Shown: positions 25,009-34,119, counted from the first letter of the stretch. The stretch: DNA of 64,000 nt from Paraeggerthella hongkongensis (GCF_003340345.1 NZ_PPTQ01000004.1:124001-188000), one strand, 5' to 3'. Notes: generated by a model not told the origin, from the letters alone. Numbers and translations: made by a program.

Positions 25009-26595
25009 ATGTCCAAAGACATTGCTTTCGACAACGAAACCCGTGCGAAAATGGCCGCTGGCGTGAACAAGCTGGCTGACGCCGTAAGGGTGACGATCGG
25101 CCCCAAGGGCCGCTACGTTGCCATGCAGAAGGAGCACGAGAAGCCGAACGTTTCCAACGATGGCGCAACCGTGGCGGCCAACGTCGACCTTGAGGATCCC
25201 ATCGAGAACATGGGCATGAAGATCGTGCGCGAGGCTGCTGTGGCGGCCAACAACGATGCGGGCGACGGCACCACGACGGCAACCATCCTGTCCGACGCCA
25301 TTGTGAGCGAAGGCGTGCGCTGCGTTATCTCGGGTTCCGATCCGCTGGCGTTGCGCCGCGGCATCCAGCGCGCCGCAGACGCGGTGGCGCAGGAGGTGCT
25401 CAAGGACGCCGTCGAGGTTTCCACGCGTGAGCAGATAGCTGAGATCGCAACGGTTTCCGCAGGAGATCGGATCATCGGCGAAAAGATCGCCGAGGCCATG
25501 GACGCTATCGGCAAAGACGGCATCATCTCTGTGGAGAAGTCCCAGAACTTCGGCATCGAGGTGAAGATCCTCAAGGGCATGATGTTCGACAACGGCTTTA
25601 TCTCCCCTTACATGGCCGATGATCAGGGCCGTTTGGAAGGCGAGCTGAAAGAACCCTACATCTTTCTGACCGATCAGCGCCTGGGCGACAATTTCGCCGA
25701 CATCGTGCCCGTGCTGGAGGAGGTCATGCAGTCCGGCCACCCGCTGCTGATCGCCGCCGAGGACGTGCGTGGCGAGGCGCTGAACGCGCTGCTCATGAAC
25801 CGCCGCCGCGGCACGCTGATCAGCGTTGCGGTAAAGGCGCCCGCTTTGGGCGACCGTCGCAAGGCGGAGCTTGAGGACCTGGCCATTCTTACCGGCGGCG
25901 AGGTCATTACTCCCGATCGCGGCCTGTCGCTCTCCGATGCGCGCAAGAGCATGCTCGGTCGCGCTGCAAGCGTGCAGATCACCAAGGACCGTACGACCAT
26001 TCTGGGCGGCAAGGGCAAGCCCGAGGACGTTGAGCAGCGTTGCGCGCAGCTGCGCGCCGAGATCGAGCGCACGCAGATCGACTACGATCGCGACGTGCTG
26101 CGCGAGCGCTTGGCGAAGCTGTCTAGCGGCATCGCGGTGATGGAAGTGGGCGCTGCTACCGAGTCCGAGATGAACGAGATTCGCAGCCGCATCCAGGACG
26201 CCTTGCTGGCCACGCGCTCTGCCGCCGAGCAGGGCCTGGTAGCTGGCGGCGGCGTGGCGCTGCTGCAGGCTGCCGCTGTGCTGGACGATCTGAAGTGCGA
26301 CGACCCCGAGGAGCAGCTGGGCGTGGACATCCTGCGCAAGGCGCTCGAAGAGCCGCTGCGCGCGCTTGCCGAGAACGCGGGCTACCGCGGCGACGTTGCG
26401 GTCGAGACGGTCAAGGAGCTGCCGCAGGGCCATGGCTTGGATTGCATGACCGGCGAATACGGCGACATGATTTCTCGCGGCATTGCCGATCCCGCCAAGG
26501 TGACGTGCACGGCGTTGCAGGCTGCGGCTTCCGTTGCGTCCCTGATCCTGATCACGAACGCGTCGGTGAGCGACATGGTTCCCGAAGAGGACTAG
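25009..26595 (+). CDS. groEL: 60-kDa chaperonin GroEL
   Basis: This 528-residue chaperonin has the ATPase motifs VTIGPKGRYV, NDGATVA and DAGDGTTTA, the apical substrate-binding domain in the middle, and EQGLVAGGGVAL with the nucleotide contact near residue 410. The C-terminus ends SVSDMVPEED and lacks the flexible GGM repeats of E. coli GroEL, so the cavity-facing tail differs. Several residues normally conserved (for example KGRYVAMQKE for KGRNVVLEK) point to a divergent paralogue. No groES lies next to it. The CIRCE site upstream shows HrcA control. GAAGGGAACC precedes the ATG. Confidence 0.95.
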   Translation: MSKDIAFDNETRAKMAAGVNKLADAVRVTIGPKGRYVAMQKEHEKPNVSNDGATVAANVDLEDPIENMGMKIVREAAVAANNDAGDGTTTATILSDAIVSEGVRCVISGSDPLALRRGIQRAADAVAQEVLKDAVEVSTREQIAEIATVSAGDRIIGEKIAEAMDAIGKDGIISVEKSQNFGIEVKILKGMMFDNGFISPYMADDQGRLEGELKEPYIFLTDQRLGDNFADIVPVLEEVMQSGHPLLIAAEDVRGEALNALLMNRRRGTLISVAVKAPALGDRRKAELEDLAILTGGEVITPDRGLSLSDARKSMLGRAASVQITKDRTTILGGKGKPEDVEQRCAQLRAEIERTQIDYDRDVLRERLAKLSSGIAVMEVGAATESEMNEIRSRIQDALLATRSAAEQGLVAGGGVALLQAAAVLDDLKCDDPEEQLGVDILRKALEEPLRALAENAGYRGDVAVETVKELPQGHGLDCMTGEYGDMISRGIADPAKVTCTALQAAASVASLILITNASVSDMVPEED

Positions 26596-26625
26596 TGCTC
26601 GAATTCGCGTTCCTTGCATTCTGAT

Positions 26626-26660
26626 GCCGACCCGCGCTCATGTGCGGGCCGGCGTTTTTT
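26626..26660 (+). terminator. Intrinsic terminator of groEL
   Basis: GCCGACCCGC pairs with GCGGGCCGGC (one mismatch) around an 8-nt loop, followed by six Ts. Confidence 0.9.
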
Positions 26661-26791
26661 ACGGGGCGGTTCCGTGCGACAAGGGCGGGATTCATGGTGA
26701 AGGTGCTTTACTGCCTTCGGGTTCGGAGTTTTCATCACGGTGTTCTCACGCGATGCCCTCGGCGAGTTCTCGCAGATTCGCCCATCCGTGC

Positions 26792-26797
26792 TACACT
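26792..26797 (+). promoter_or_regulatory. -10 box TACACT six bases before ATG (leaderless)
   Basis: TACACT-TTTCCC-ATG leaves no room for a ribosome site. The upstream 140 bp hold nothing else recognisable. Confidence 0.5.
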
Positions 26798-26803
26798 TTT
26801 CCC

Positions 26804-27439
26804 ATGACTTCCTACACCACCATAGAAGGGCGGGCAACCGCCGAGATCGAAGAGAAGAAGAGTCGGTTCATCGCCAGCTTGGCCCACGTGGAAACCGAGG
26901 AGGAGGCGCTCGCCTTCCTCGAGGAGATTCGCGCGGCGAACCGCATGGCGCGCCATAACGTGTACGCGTACGTACTGCGCGAAGGCGGCGCGGGCTCGTC
27001 GGGCCGCGTGCGGTACTCCGACGACGGCGAGCCTCAGAAGACGGCCGGCCTTCCCACCCTCGAGGTTGTTCAGCACGCAGGTCTTACCGACGTCATCGTG
27101 GTGGTCACGCGCTACTTCGGCGGCGTGCTGCTGGGAACGGGCGGCCTGGTGCGCGCTTACACGCAGGCGACGCAGGCGGGCGTCGAGGCGGCGCAGCTCG
27201 TGGTGGTTTCGCGCTGCGTGGACATTCGCATTCGCACGGCGTATGCAAAGTACGACCAGCTGATGCGCATTGCGGCGGATTGCGGCGCGAAGGTGCTCGA
27301 TACGGTGTACGACGATGCCGTTACCCTGCAACTGCGCATGCTCGACGGCACGCAGGACCCGCTGCTGAAAAAACTGACGGAACTGGAGCGCGGACAGGAA
27401 AACGTTACGGTGAGCGACCCCTTGGAGGCTGCGTTCTAG
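26804..27439 (+). CDS. yigZ: YigZ/IMPACT-family protein (UPF0029)
   Basis: The 211-residue protein has the two-domain YigZ architecture: an N-terminal IMPACT domain with KKSRFIAS, ARHNVYAYVLR, YSDDGEPQKTAG and RYFGGVLLGTGGLVRAYTQA, then a ferredoxin-like C-terminal domain (UPF0029). Eukaryotic IMPACT regulates the GCN2 kinase. The bacterial role is not established, though ribosome or nucleic-acid binding has been proposed for the fold. A -10-like TACACT lies six bases before ATG 26804 and there is no Shine-Dalgarno sequence. Confidence 0.9.
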   Translation: MTSYTTIEGRATAEIEEKKSRFIASLAHVETEEEALAFLEEIRAANRMARHNVYAYVLREGGAGSSGRVRYSDDGEPQKTAGLPTLEVVQHAGLTDVIVVVTRYFGGVLLGTGGLVRAYTQATQAGVEAAQLVVVSRCVDIRIRTAYAKYDQLMRIAADCGAKVLDTVYDDAVTLQLRMLDGTQDPLLKKLTELERGQENVTVSDPLEAAF

Positions 27440-27598
27440 CCACCTCTCGCTCGGCGCGTTCGCGCCCGCCGAGCTCGCACGCCCCGCGCCCATCGCGCCC
27501 CGCGCCTGCATACCGCCCGCCCTTCGCGCTCTGCCGTTGTTGCCATCGCGGTGCCGTGGTGACCCCGGCATCTGAGCGCCCTTTGGACGCATCTGCTC

Positions 27599-27604
27599 TA
27601 TAAT
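27599..27604 (+). promoter_or_regulatory. Consensus -10 box TATAAT seven bases before ATG (leaderless)
   Basis: TATAAT-GTCCCCC-ATG places the transcription start at the kinase start codon. It is a perfect -10 hexamer, with no evident -35. Confidence 0.6.
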
Positions 27605-27611
27605 GTCCCCC

Positions 27612-29531
27612 ATGGCGCGCAACCAGCAACTCATATTGAATCGATACCGGCCGATCGCGGAAGCGGGGGCGGGTGGTTTCGGCACCGTGCAGGTGGCGTG
27701 GGATACGCGCATCCAGCGCCGCGTCGCCATCAAGTGCATCGAACTGGATGACGTGGATGCCGCTCGCGCTGCTCTTCCGGGGGCGAATGCAGCGCCGTTG
27801 TCGAACGCTTCGCGCGATGCGGTTTACGACGATCCTCTGTTTTCCGATGACGAAGACGAGGCGCTGTTTTCCCAGGTTGGCGCTTCGGTGGATCTGTTGG
27901 AAGATGCCCCGCTCGTGCGTTCTCTTGCGCATATTCCGGGTTTGGACGAAGCGCGCACGGCGGCCATGCTTACCGATGCGAGCATTGTGGCGGTGTACGA
28001 TTTCGAGGTGCAGGACGCTACGGCATACCTCATCATGGAATACGTCGAAGGCATGTCGTTGAGCGAACTGCTTCGTCGACATGGCGACCGTTTGACCCTC
28101 GATATTGTGGCGGCGGTATTCTCGGCGGTGTCGCATGCGCTTGAGGTGGCGCACAGCAACCAGGTGCTTCACCTGGACATCAAGCCCGACAACATCCTGA
28201 TCAACCATCAAGGTCAGGTGAAAGTGACCGATTTCGGTCTGGCGACGCTAGCGGATGCTTCGGGTTTCGGCGCGGCTGGAGGCGGCACCATCGGCTACAT
28301 GCCGCTTGAGCAAATGCGGCAGGAAAACCTGGACGTGCGCTGCGACGAATGGGCGTTGGCTTCGGTCGCGTACGAAATGCTCACGGGAGAAAATCCGTTC
28401 CTTGCGTCCGATTTGAAGCGTGCCGAGCTTGCAATCGAGGATGCGGAGCTCGTGTTGCCGTCGTTGTGTTGGGAAGGGCTTGACCCCGCAATTGACGACG
28501 TGGTGTTTTACGCGCTCGACCCCGATCGCGAAGAACGCTACGCAACGATTTCCGATTTCGCAGAGGAACTTGAGCCGTTCCTGGGCGATTCAAAGCGCGG
28601 CGTTCGCGAGCTTGCAGCTATTGTCGGATATGCCGATGAGCAGGATGAAGAACCTGTCGAGGACGAGCCTTGCCTTCCGCGCGTGCCCTTGCGCGAGCGC
28701 TTCACGCCGCTGCATCGTGCGATTGCGACCCATGCGGTGGGCGGTGCGGGCAGCGCGCTGCTGGCGTTCGTGGCGCTTTGGAACATGCCGCAGACAAGCG
28801 GTTTCGCGAATCCGCTGTTCTGGGGCGTCTTCGCGCTCATCGTGCTTGCGGGTGCGTTGCGGCCGCACCTGGGCGCGCTGCTCGGGTATTTCGCGCTGGC
28901 CGCCATGTTCATCGTGCAAGGCGTTCCGGCGGCAGGGTGCGTGCTGCTGGCGGCTGCGGCCACATGGTGGTACTTCGTTGGGCGCGAGGGGGACGCCGAA
29001 GCGAACGCTGCTTTGGCGGTGCCGCTCGCGGGCGCGTTCGGTTTGGGGCAGCTTGCGCCGTTGGCGGCCGGACTGAGCCTGGCTCCCGTGCGGGCTATGG
29101 GGACAGCCGCGTTCTCGGTGCTGGTCGCCGTCATGCTGGCCGCCTGCGGGTCCCATAACCTTCTGAGCTGGGACGTGCTTGCGAACTGGAACGTGGGCGC
29201 GCGCAGCGACCTGGCGGGCACCATGGGCGCGCTGCTCGTGCAGCCTCCGCTTTGGTGCGTTGTCGGCAGTTGGATCGCGTCGGCCGGCGCGCTGGCCGCG
29301 ATTCGCTTGCGGCCGACGCGCGCGTTTGCGGTTCTGGGCACGTGCGTGGCCGGTGCGCTTCTGCTTGGAGGCGTCGTTGTTGCGGCATGGGTTGCATCGG
29401 GTCAGGTTACGTGGATGCCCTCTCTCGGGAATCTGGGGTTCACCGCGATATCCATTGCGTTGGCGCTTGCGGCGTGCGTGTTCGTGCCCTACCCCGTGTA
29501 CTACGACGAAGACGATTGGGCGGAAGAATAA
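27612..29531 (+). CDS. Membrane Ser/Thr protein kinase (Hanks type)
   Basis: In this 639-residue protein the kinase domain spans about 5-330: glycine loop AGAGGFGTVQVAW, Lys41 in VAIK, catalytic loop LHLDIKPDN with Asp189, DFG at 207-209 and TIGYMPLEQM as the activation/P+1 segment. The HRD Arg is replaced by Leu (HLD). An acidic insert of about 60 residues sits between Lys41 and helix C. Residues about 375-620 form roughly 9-10 hydrophobic helices, so the kinase is anchored by a polytopic domain rather than by one helix with PASTA repeats. The ATG at 27612 follows a perfect TATAAT; an ATG nine bases earlier overlaps that box. Confidence 0.9.
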   Translation: MARNQQLILNRYRPIAEAGAGGFGTVQVAWDTRIQRRVAIKCIELDDVDAARAALPGANAAPLSNASRDAVYDDPLFSDDEDEALFSQVGASVDLLEDAPLVRSLAHIPGLDEARTAAMLTDASIVAVYDFEVQDATAYLIMEYVEGMSLSELLRRHGDRLTLDIVAAVFSAVSHALEVAHSNQVLHLDIKPDNILINHQGQVKVTDFGLATLADASGFGAAGGGTIGYMPLEQMRQENLDVRCDEWALASVAYEMLTGENPFLASDLKRAELAIEDAELVLPSLCWEGLDPAIDDVVFYALDPDREERYATISDFAEELEPFLGDSKRGVRELAAIVGYADEQDEEPVEDEPCLPRVPLRERFTPLHRAIATHAVGGAGSALLAFVALWNMPQTSGFANPLFWGVFALIVLAGALRPHLGALLGYFALAAMFIVQGVPAAGCVLLAAAATWWYFVGREGDAEANAALAVPLAGAFGLGQLAPLAAGLSLAPVRAMGTAAFSVLVAVMLAACGSHNLLSWDVLANWNVGARSDLAGTMGALLVQPPLWCVVGSWIASAGALAAIRLRPTRAFAVLGTCVAGALLLGGVVVAAWVASGQVTWMPSLGNLGFTAISIALALAACVFVPYPVYYDEDDWAEE

Positions 29532-29564
29532 CCTGCTTATCGTACTGTTGGGCAGGCTTCGTAC

Positions 29565-29570
29565 TATAAT
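29565..29570 (+). promoter_or_regulatory. -10 box TATAAT of the acetamidase gene
   Basis: Perfect -10 hexamer 32 bp upstream of the start codon, leaving a leader with GGAAAGGA as ribosome site. The -35 is weak. Confidence 0.5.
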
Positions 29571-29602
29571 CGAGCCGAAAACCTGCGAGGAAAGGAAAAC
29601 CC

Positions 29603-30499
29603 ATGCAGCAACTGGGAGACGAGCGTGTTCTGTTCGCGTTTGCGCGCGATTTGGAGCCGGCGCTTACCGTGGAATCGGGCGAGACGGTGCGTATTCGCAC
29701 GAAGGATTGCTTCGGCAATCAAGTTCGGACGTCCGATGACGCGCTTGACGAAATCGATTGGGACGCCATCAATCCGGCTACCGGCCCTGTTTTCGTGAAG
29801 GGCGCTCGTCCGGGCGGTGCGCTCAAGGTGGTTATCGAGAACATCGAGCTGGACGACCAGACCGCTTCGTGCACGGGCAAGGACGAAGGCGTGTGCGGCG
29901 ATCGGTTCGATGCGTGGAGCACGCGCCTGTGCGCCATCAAGAACGACGAGCTGGTGTGGAACGACAAGCTGTCCATTCCGCTGAATCCCATGATCGGCGT
30001 TATCGGCGTTGCTCCGGCGGGCGACCCGGTGAACTGCGGAACACCAGGGAGCCATGGCGGCAACATGGACAACACCGCCATTACCACGGGAGCCACGCTG
30101 TACTTCCCGGTGGCGGTGGAGGGCGCGCTGTTCGGCTGCGGCGACATGCACGCCGCCATGGGCGATGGCGAGATCAGCGTTTCGGGCGCGGAAGTGGCCG
30201 GCTACGCTACGGTCACGCTTACGGCGCTGCCCGATCTGCACGTGACGGACCCCATCATCGAGAACGAAACGCATCTGGGGATCATCGCATCCGCCGAGTC
30301 GCTTGACGCCGCCGCGGATCGCGCGGTGCACGAGATGGTCGATTTGCTGCACGATCGCACGGGCACGCCCCAGGACGAGTTGGTGATGCTGTTGTCCCTG
30401 GTCGCTGACGTGCAGGTCTGCCAAATGGTCGACCCGGAAAAGACCGTGCGCTTCATGGTGCCGAAGTACGTGCTGGAAGCGCTGGAGTTCAGCTTGTAG
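29603..30499 (+). CDS. Acetamidase/formamidase family protein
   Basis: This 298-residue protein matches the FmdA/AmdA family: TGPVFVKGARPGGALKVVIE, NPMIGVIGVAP, TPGSHGGNMD and YFPVAVEGALFGCGDMHAAMGDGE are the family's conserved blocks, the last three carrying the metal-site residues (His, Asn/Asp). Function: hydrolysis of short amides to ammonia and a carboxylate, substrate unknown. GGAAAGGA precedes ATG 29603. It lies just upstream of the exporter/amidohydrolase pair but with its own -10 box and a 170-bp gap, so co-regulation is possible but not shown. Confidence 0.88.
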   Translation: MQQLGDERVLFAFARDLEPALTVESGETVRIRTKDCFGNQVRTSDDALDEIDWDAINPATGPVFVKGARPGGALKVVIENIELDDQTASCTGKDEGVCGDRFDAWSTRLCAIKNDELVWNDKLSIPLNPMIGVIGVAPAGDPVNCGTPGSHGGNMDNTAITTGATLYFPVAVEGALFGCGDMHAAMGDGEISVSGAEVAGYATVTLTALPDLHVTDPIIENETHLGIIASAESLDAAADRAVHEMVDLLHDRTGTPQDELVMLLSLVADVQVCQMVDPEKTVRFMVPKYVLEALEFSL

Positions 30500-30508
30500 C
30501 GAAGCGAT

Positions 30509-30546
30509 GCACGAAGATGCCCTTGTTCCTTTGCGGCGTCTTCGTG
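30509..30546 (+). terminator. Stem-loop after acetamidase gene
   Basis: GCACGAAGATGCC pairs with GGCGTCTTCGTGC (one wobble) directly after the stop codon. There is no T-run, so it may be a Rho-aided or weak terminator. Confidence 0.5.
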
Positions 30547-30559
30547 CTTCCTGCTTGTA

Positions 30560-30605
30560 ATGACAGAGAACAATTACCGTTGAAACGGTAATTGTTCTCT
30601 GTCAT
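30560..30605. repeat. Perfect 21-bp-arm inverted repeat with TGAA loop
   Basis: Bases 30560-30580 and 30585-30605 are exact reverse complements. The centre contains TTACCG-N6-CGGTAA, which recurs upstream of the second MFS gene. Confidence 0.85.
30574..30591. promoter_or_regulatory. Shared operator TTACCG-N6-CGGTAA, copy 1
   Basis: The same dyad plus the right flank AATTnTTCT occurs at 36036. It lies 32 bp before the TACAAT -10 box of the first MFS gene; copy 2 lies 31 bp before its own TACAAT. A site centred near -54 suits an activator. The regulator encoded at 34120-35967 is the obvious candidate. Confidence 0.65.
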
Positions 30606-30623
30606 CTCCCCCTTATTCGTTCC

Positions 30624-30629
30624 TACAAT
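30624..30629 (+). promoter_or_regulatory. -10 box TACAAT of first MFS gene
   Basis: Located 44 bp upstream of the chosen start, with no convincing -35, as expected for an activated promoter. Confidence 0.5.
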
Positions 30630-30672
30630 GCATGGTGTTGAACGAACTGTCACTATACAAGGGGGTATGCAC

Positions 30673-32352
30673 ATGGCAGCGAAACCGGCCGCTTCGGCGG
30701 CTCAGGCGAAAGACGGGGCCTCGAAATTCCTGGTCCTTCCCATCATTATTCTCATCATGGCCCAAATGGGCACGTCGGGAGAGAACAGCGCTCTCAGCCT
30801 GGCGAACACGGAACTAGTTAACCAGCTGGGCGCGACGGTTCCCGATATTCAGCTGGCCAACATGGTCTATTCTCTCATGGCCGGTGCGCTGATGATCGCC
30901 GGCGGCCTGCTGGGAACCGTTATCGGCTGGAAGCGCAACTTCCGCATGGGCGCGTTGCTCTGCGCGGCCGGAGAAATCCTCATGGCGTTCTCTCCGAACA
31001 TGCTCGTGTTCATCTGGGGAGGCCGCGTGCTCGTGGGCTTCGGCGCCAGCTTCATGATTCCGTCGGTGCTCGGCTTGATTCCAAAGATCTACCAGGGTAA
31101 AAACCGCGTGCAGGCGTACGGCTGCATCGGCGCCGCTTCCGGCTTGGCCGCCGTGCTGCCCTTGCTTTTGGGCGTGCTCATGGAGATGGCAGGCTTTCGC
31201 ATTACGTATGTGGTGCTGGGCTGCTACTTCCTGGTCGTGTTTCTGCTTTCCTTCAAGCTCCCTGCCATCGAGGAAGGTGGCGAGCGCGCGAAGTTCGACG
31301 GCGTGGGCACCGGCATTGCTGCAGGCGGCCTGTTCCTGTTCCTCGTTGGCCTTTCCCGTATTTCGGTTTGGGGCCTGTTCGAGCCTTTCGAGGCTGCTCC
31401 GTTCACCATTTTCGGCATGTCCCCGGCTCTGCCGATGACGCTGCTCGGCCTGTTGATGCTGGTCGCACTCGTGTTCGTGGAGAAGCGCATCGAGAAGAAG
31501 AACGGCAGCGCGCTGCTTCCGCAGGTGTTCCTCAAGACGCCGCAGGTGCTTGCCGGCTTGGTCGCTTCGGCTCTGACCTTCTTCTTCATGGGCATCCAGT
31601 CCATCCTTCTGGCGCCGTATCTGATGCTGGTCGCCGGCTGGTCTCCGGTCACCATGGGCGCCATGTCCCTTATGGTGGGCATTCCCACCTTCCTGCTCTC
31701 GCTCGGTATTCCGAAGCTGTTCCCGAACGCCAATCCGCGCCGCGTGCTGCAGCTTGGCTACATCGTCATGGCTGGCTCGCTTGTTCTCATGTGCTTCTCG
31801 ATTTCCGAGGCGGGCGTCGGTTTTGGTATGTACGTTGGATTCTTCCTGGTGGGCGTTGGCGCCGGCATTTCCAGCTCCCATACGAACAACGTGGTCGCGC
31901 TGGCTCTCAATGACCGCGACGCAGCGCAGTCGGGCGGCATTCAGACCACGATGCGCAACGTGGGCCAGGCCATCGGCGTTGCCGCGCTGGGCGCCGTGCT
32001 GCTGTTCGGCATTACGTCCAACATCGACTCCGCCATGAAGGCCGATCCCACCATCACCCCGGAGGTTCGCCAGGCTGTGTCCCAGCGTTCCATCACGCTC
32101 ATGAGCGACGAGAGCTTCCTGGCTACTATCGACGACATCGAGATGAGCGATGCGGAGCGCGAGAGCCTGGCCGCCATCAACGCGACGGCGCGCGTGGACT
32201 CCACCAAGACCGCCTTCATCGTGGCTGCCATCATCATGGCTGCGGGCTTGCTGACAACGCCGTTCATCACGGTCCTTCGCAAGGAAGAGGAAGCGGAGAC
32301 ATCGGCTCGGCCTGCAGCTCTTGTGGCCGATGAGCTTGAAACCGCTCGATAG
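30673..32352 (+). CDS. MFS transporter, DHA2-type (14 helices), first paralogue
   Basis: The 559-residue protein has about 14 membrane helices, the DHA2 pattern of drug/metabolite exporters. Motifs include GGLLGTVIGWKRNFRMG (loop 2-3), WGGRVLVGFGASFMIPSVLGLIP (helix 4, motif B-like) and SGGIQTTMRNVGQAIGVAALG (helix 13). It is a paralogue of the transporter at 36136: they share the opening IIILIMAQMGTS/VIVLAQIGTS and the TPSVLGLIP/IPSVLGLIP block. ATG 30673 has AAGGGGG seven bases before it; ATG 30667 is possible. The amidohydrolase gene follows after 35 bp, so the two form an operon. Confidence 0.85.
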   Translation: MAAKPAASAAQAKDGASKFLVLPIIILIMAQMGTSGENSALSLANTELVNQLGATVPDIQLANMVYSLMAGALMIAGGLLGTVIGWKRNFRMGALLCAAGEILMAFSPNMLVFIWGGRVLVGFGASFMIPSVLGLIPKIYQGKNRVQAYGCIGAASGLAAVLPLLLGVLMEMAGFRITYVVLGCYFLVVFLLSFKLPAIEEGGERAKFDGVGTGIAAGGLFLFLVGLSRISVWGLFEPFEAAPFTIFGMSPALPMTLLGLLMLVALVFVEKRIEKKNGSALLPQVFLKTPQVLAGLVASALTFFFMGIQSILLAPYLMLVAGWSPVTMGAMSLMVGIPTFLLSLGIPKLFPNANPRRVLQLGYIVMAGSLVLMCFSISEAGVGFGMYVGFFLVGVGAGISSSHTNNVVALALNDRDAAQSGGIQTTMRNVGQAIGVAALGAVLLFGITSNIDSAMKADPTITPEVRQAVSQRSITLMSDESFLATIDDIEMSDAERESLAAINATARVDSTKTAFIVAAIIMAAGLLTTPFITVLRKEEEAETSARPAALVADELETAR

Positions 32353-32387
32353 ACAGGGAATACACGGAAGTAAGGAGGGCATGCGTT

Positions 32388-34010
32388 ATGAAGACGCTGT
32401 ATTGCAACGGAGATTTCGTTCCCATGACCGATGCGAACGCCACGTTCGAGGCGCTGCTGGTTGAGGACGACGGCACCATCGCGTTTGCAGGCGCCCTAGA
32501 TGAGGCGCGCAATCGCGCGGGCGATGCTCGGGAAATCGATCTTGAGGGAAAGACCGTGCTCCCGGGATTCATTGACCCCCATAGCCATTTGACGGGTACC
32601 ACGCAGTACATCTCCACGGCAAGCTTGTCGGAATGCACGTCGTTCGACGACATCGTGAACGCGCTGACCGCCTTTATCGAGAAGCGCGGCATTACGGCCG
32701 ATGGCGTGGTGATGGGCACGGGGTATGACCAGAACTTCCTGGTCGAAGGCCAGCATCCGACGAAGGACGTGCTTGATCGGGCGTCTCGCGAGATCCCTAT
32801 TTTCATCGTCCACGCGTCGGGTCACATGGGGGTCGCGAACTCCCGATCGCTCGAACTGGTAGGCGTCACGGCTGAAACGCCTGATCCCGAGGGGGGTCTG
32901 TACGGACGCGTCGAGGGCAGCATGGAGCCGAACGGCTACGCTGAGGAGCCTGCCACGCTGTTCAACTTCTACGCCATGTGCCAGCCCCGCATGAACTTGG
33001 ACGTCCCGGCGATGTTTGATGAGATGCAGGATTACTATCTTGAGAACGGCGTAACCACTGCGCAAGACGGTGCCACGCAGCCGGATTTCGCGGATATGCT
33101 GGCTGCATTCGCCCGTGCGGGAAAGATGAAGCTCGACATCGTGGGCTACCCTATGGACGGCCACGGCGTCGAGGGCATGCTCGAGCGCAATGCTGACTTC
33201 GACAGCCAGGATTATATCGGCCATTTCCGCTTGGGCGGTATCAAGATGTTCTTGGACGGATCTCCGCAGGGCCGTACGGCTTGGATGACCCAACCTTACG
33301 AACCGGGCGAAGACGGAGCCACTGATTACGTGGCGTACGGTACTATGAGCGATGACGAGGCGTATGCGTTTATTCGCAGCGGCATCGACACCAATCACCA
33401 AGTGCTGTGCCACTGCAACGGCGATGCCGCAGGCGATCAGCTCATCGCCCAGTACAAGCGTGCGCTCGAAGATTCGCCGAACCCGAACAAGCATAAGCTG
33501 CGCCCGGTCATGATCCATTGCCAGACGATTCGCCAAGATCAATACCAGGCTATGGCTGAAATAGGGATGATCCCCAGCATCTTCACATCGCATATTTGGT
33601 ATTGGGGCGACATTCATCTCAACAACTTCGGCCAGGCTCGCGGTGGTCGCATTAGCGCCGTGCGCGACGCTTTGGACGCGGGCCTTCCGTTCACGTTCCA
33701 TACCGACGTGCCCGTTGTTCCCCCGAAGATGCTGGAAACCGTCTGGTGCGCGGTCAATCGCATTACGAAAGCCGGCGTCCAACTGGATGAAAGCCAGAAA
33801 ATAGACGTTTTCGATGGGCTGAAAGCTATCACCATAAACGGTGCGTACCAATACGGTGAAGAAGACCGCAAGGGTACGCTTGAGGTGGGAAAGCTTGCCG
33901 ACCTAGTCATTCTTGATGCGAATCCGCTCAAGGTGGATCCGATGGACATCCGCTCCATAAAGGTTCTCGAAACCATCAAAGAAGGCACGTCGGTTTACCG
34001 CTGCGCGTAA
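32388..34010 (+). CDS. YtcJ-like amidohydrolase (Amidohydro_3)
   Basis: This 540-residue protein has the composite-sandwich plus TIM-barrel layout of the Amidohydro_3/YtcJ group: VLPGFIDPHSHLTGT with the HxH metal motif at about residue 64, LGGIKMFLDGSPQGRTAWM, CHCNGDAAGDQ, MIHCQTI and FHTDVPVVPP with the catalytic Asp, ending in LEVGKLADLVILDANPL. Members cleave amide or cyclic amide bonds of varied small molecules. AGGAGGGC precedes the ATG. Cotranscription with the MFS gene suggests processing of the exported or imported compound; substrate unknown. Confidence 0.88.
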   Translation: MKTLYCNGDFVPMTDANATFEALLVEDDGTIAFAGALDEARNRAGDAREIDLEGKTVLPGFIDPHSHLTGTTQYISTASLSECTSFDDIVNALTAFIEKRGITADGVVMGTGYDQNFLVEGQHPTKDVLDRASREIPIFIVHASGHMGVANSRSLELVGVTAETPDPEGGLYGRVEGSMEPNGYAEEPATLFNFYAMCQPRMNLDVPAMFDEMQDYYLENGVTTAQDGATQPDFADMLAAFARAGKMKLDIVGYPMDGHGVEGMLERNADFDSQDYIGHFRLGGIKMFLDGSPQGRTAWMTQPYEPGEDGATDYVAYGTMSDDEAYAFIRSGIDTNHQVLCHCNGDAAGDQLIAQYKRALEDSPNPNKHKLRPVMIHCQTIRQDQYQAMAEIGMIPSIFTSHIWYWGDIHLNNFGQARGGRISAVRDALDAGLPFTFHTDVPVVPPKMLETVWCAVNRITKAGVQLDESQKIDVFDGLKAITINGAYQYGEEDRKGTLEVGKLADLVILDANPLKVDPMDIRSIKVLETIKEGTSVYRCA

Positions 34011-34039
34011 TCTTTCATTCCGCGCAGCACGCAATGCCG

Positions 34040-34070
34040 AAAACGGGTTTTGCCCCAAAGCCCGTTTTAC
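34040..34070. terminator. Intrinsic terminator of the MFS-amidohydrolase operon
   Basis: AAAACGGG (34040) pairs with CCCGTTTT (34061) around a loop that includes TTTTGCCCCAAAG. A and T tracts on both sides allow bidirectional use between convergent genes. Confidence 0.75.
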
Positions 34071-34076
34071 CTCCTG

Positions 34077-34102
34077 GAGCCCGCACGATTCCGTGCGGGC
34101 TC
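34077..34102. terminator. Second hairpin between convergent genes
   Basis: A perfect 11-bp stem GAGCCCGCACG/CGTGCGGGCTC with an ATTC loop lies just beyond the regulator's stop codon. Confidence 0.6.
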
Positions 34103-34119
34103 GCTGCGTAGCGGGAAGG

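Noticed and set aside
30814-32382. Long antisense frame opposite the first MFS gene
   Set aside because: Same antisense artefact; the + strand encodes a complete DHA2 transporter.
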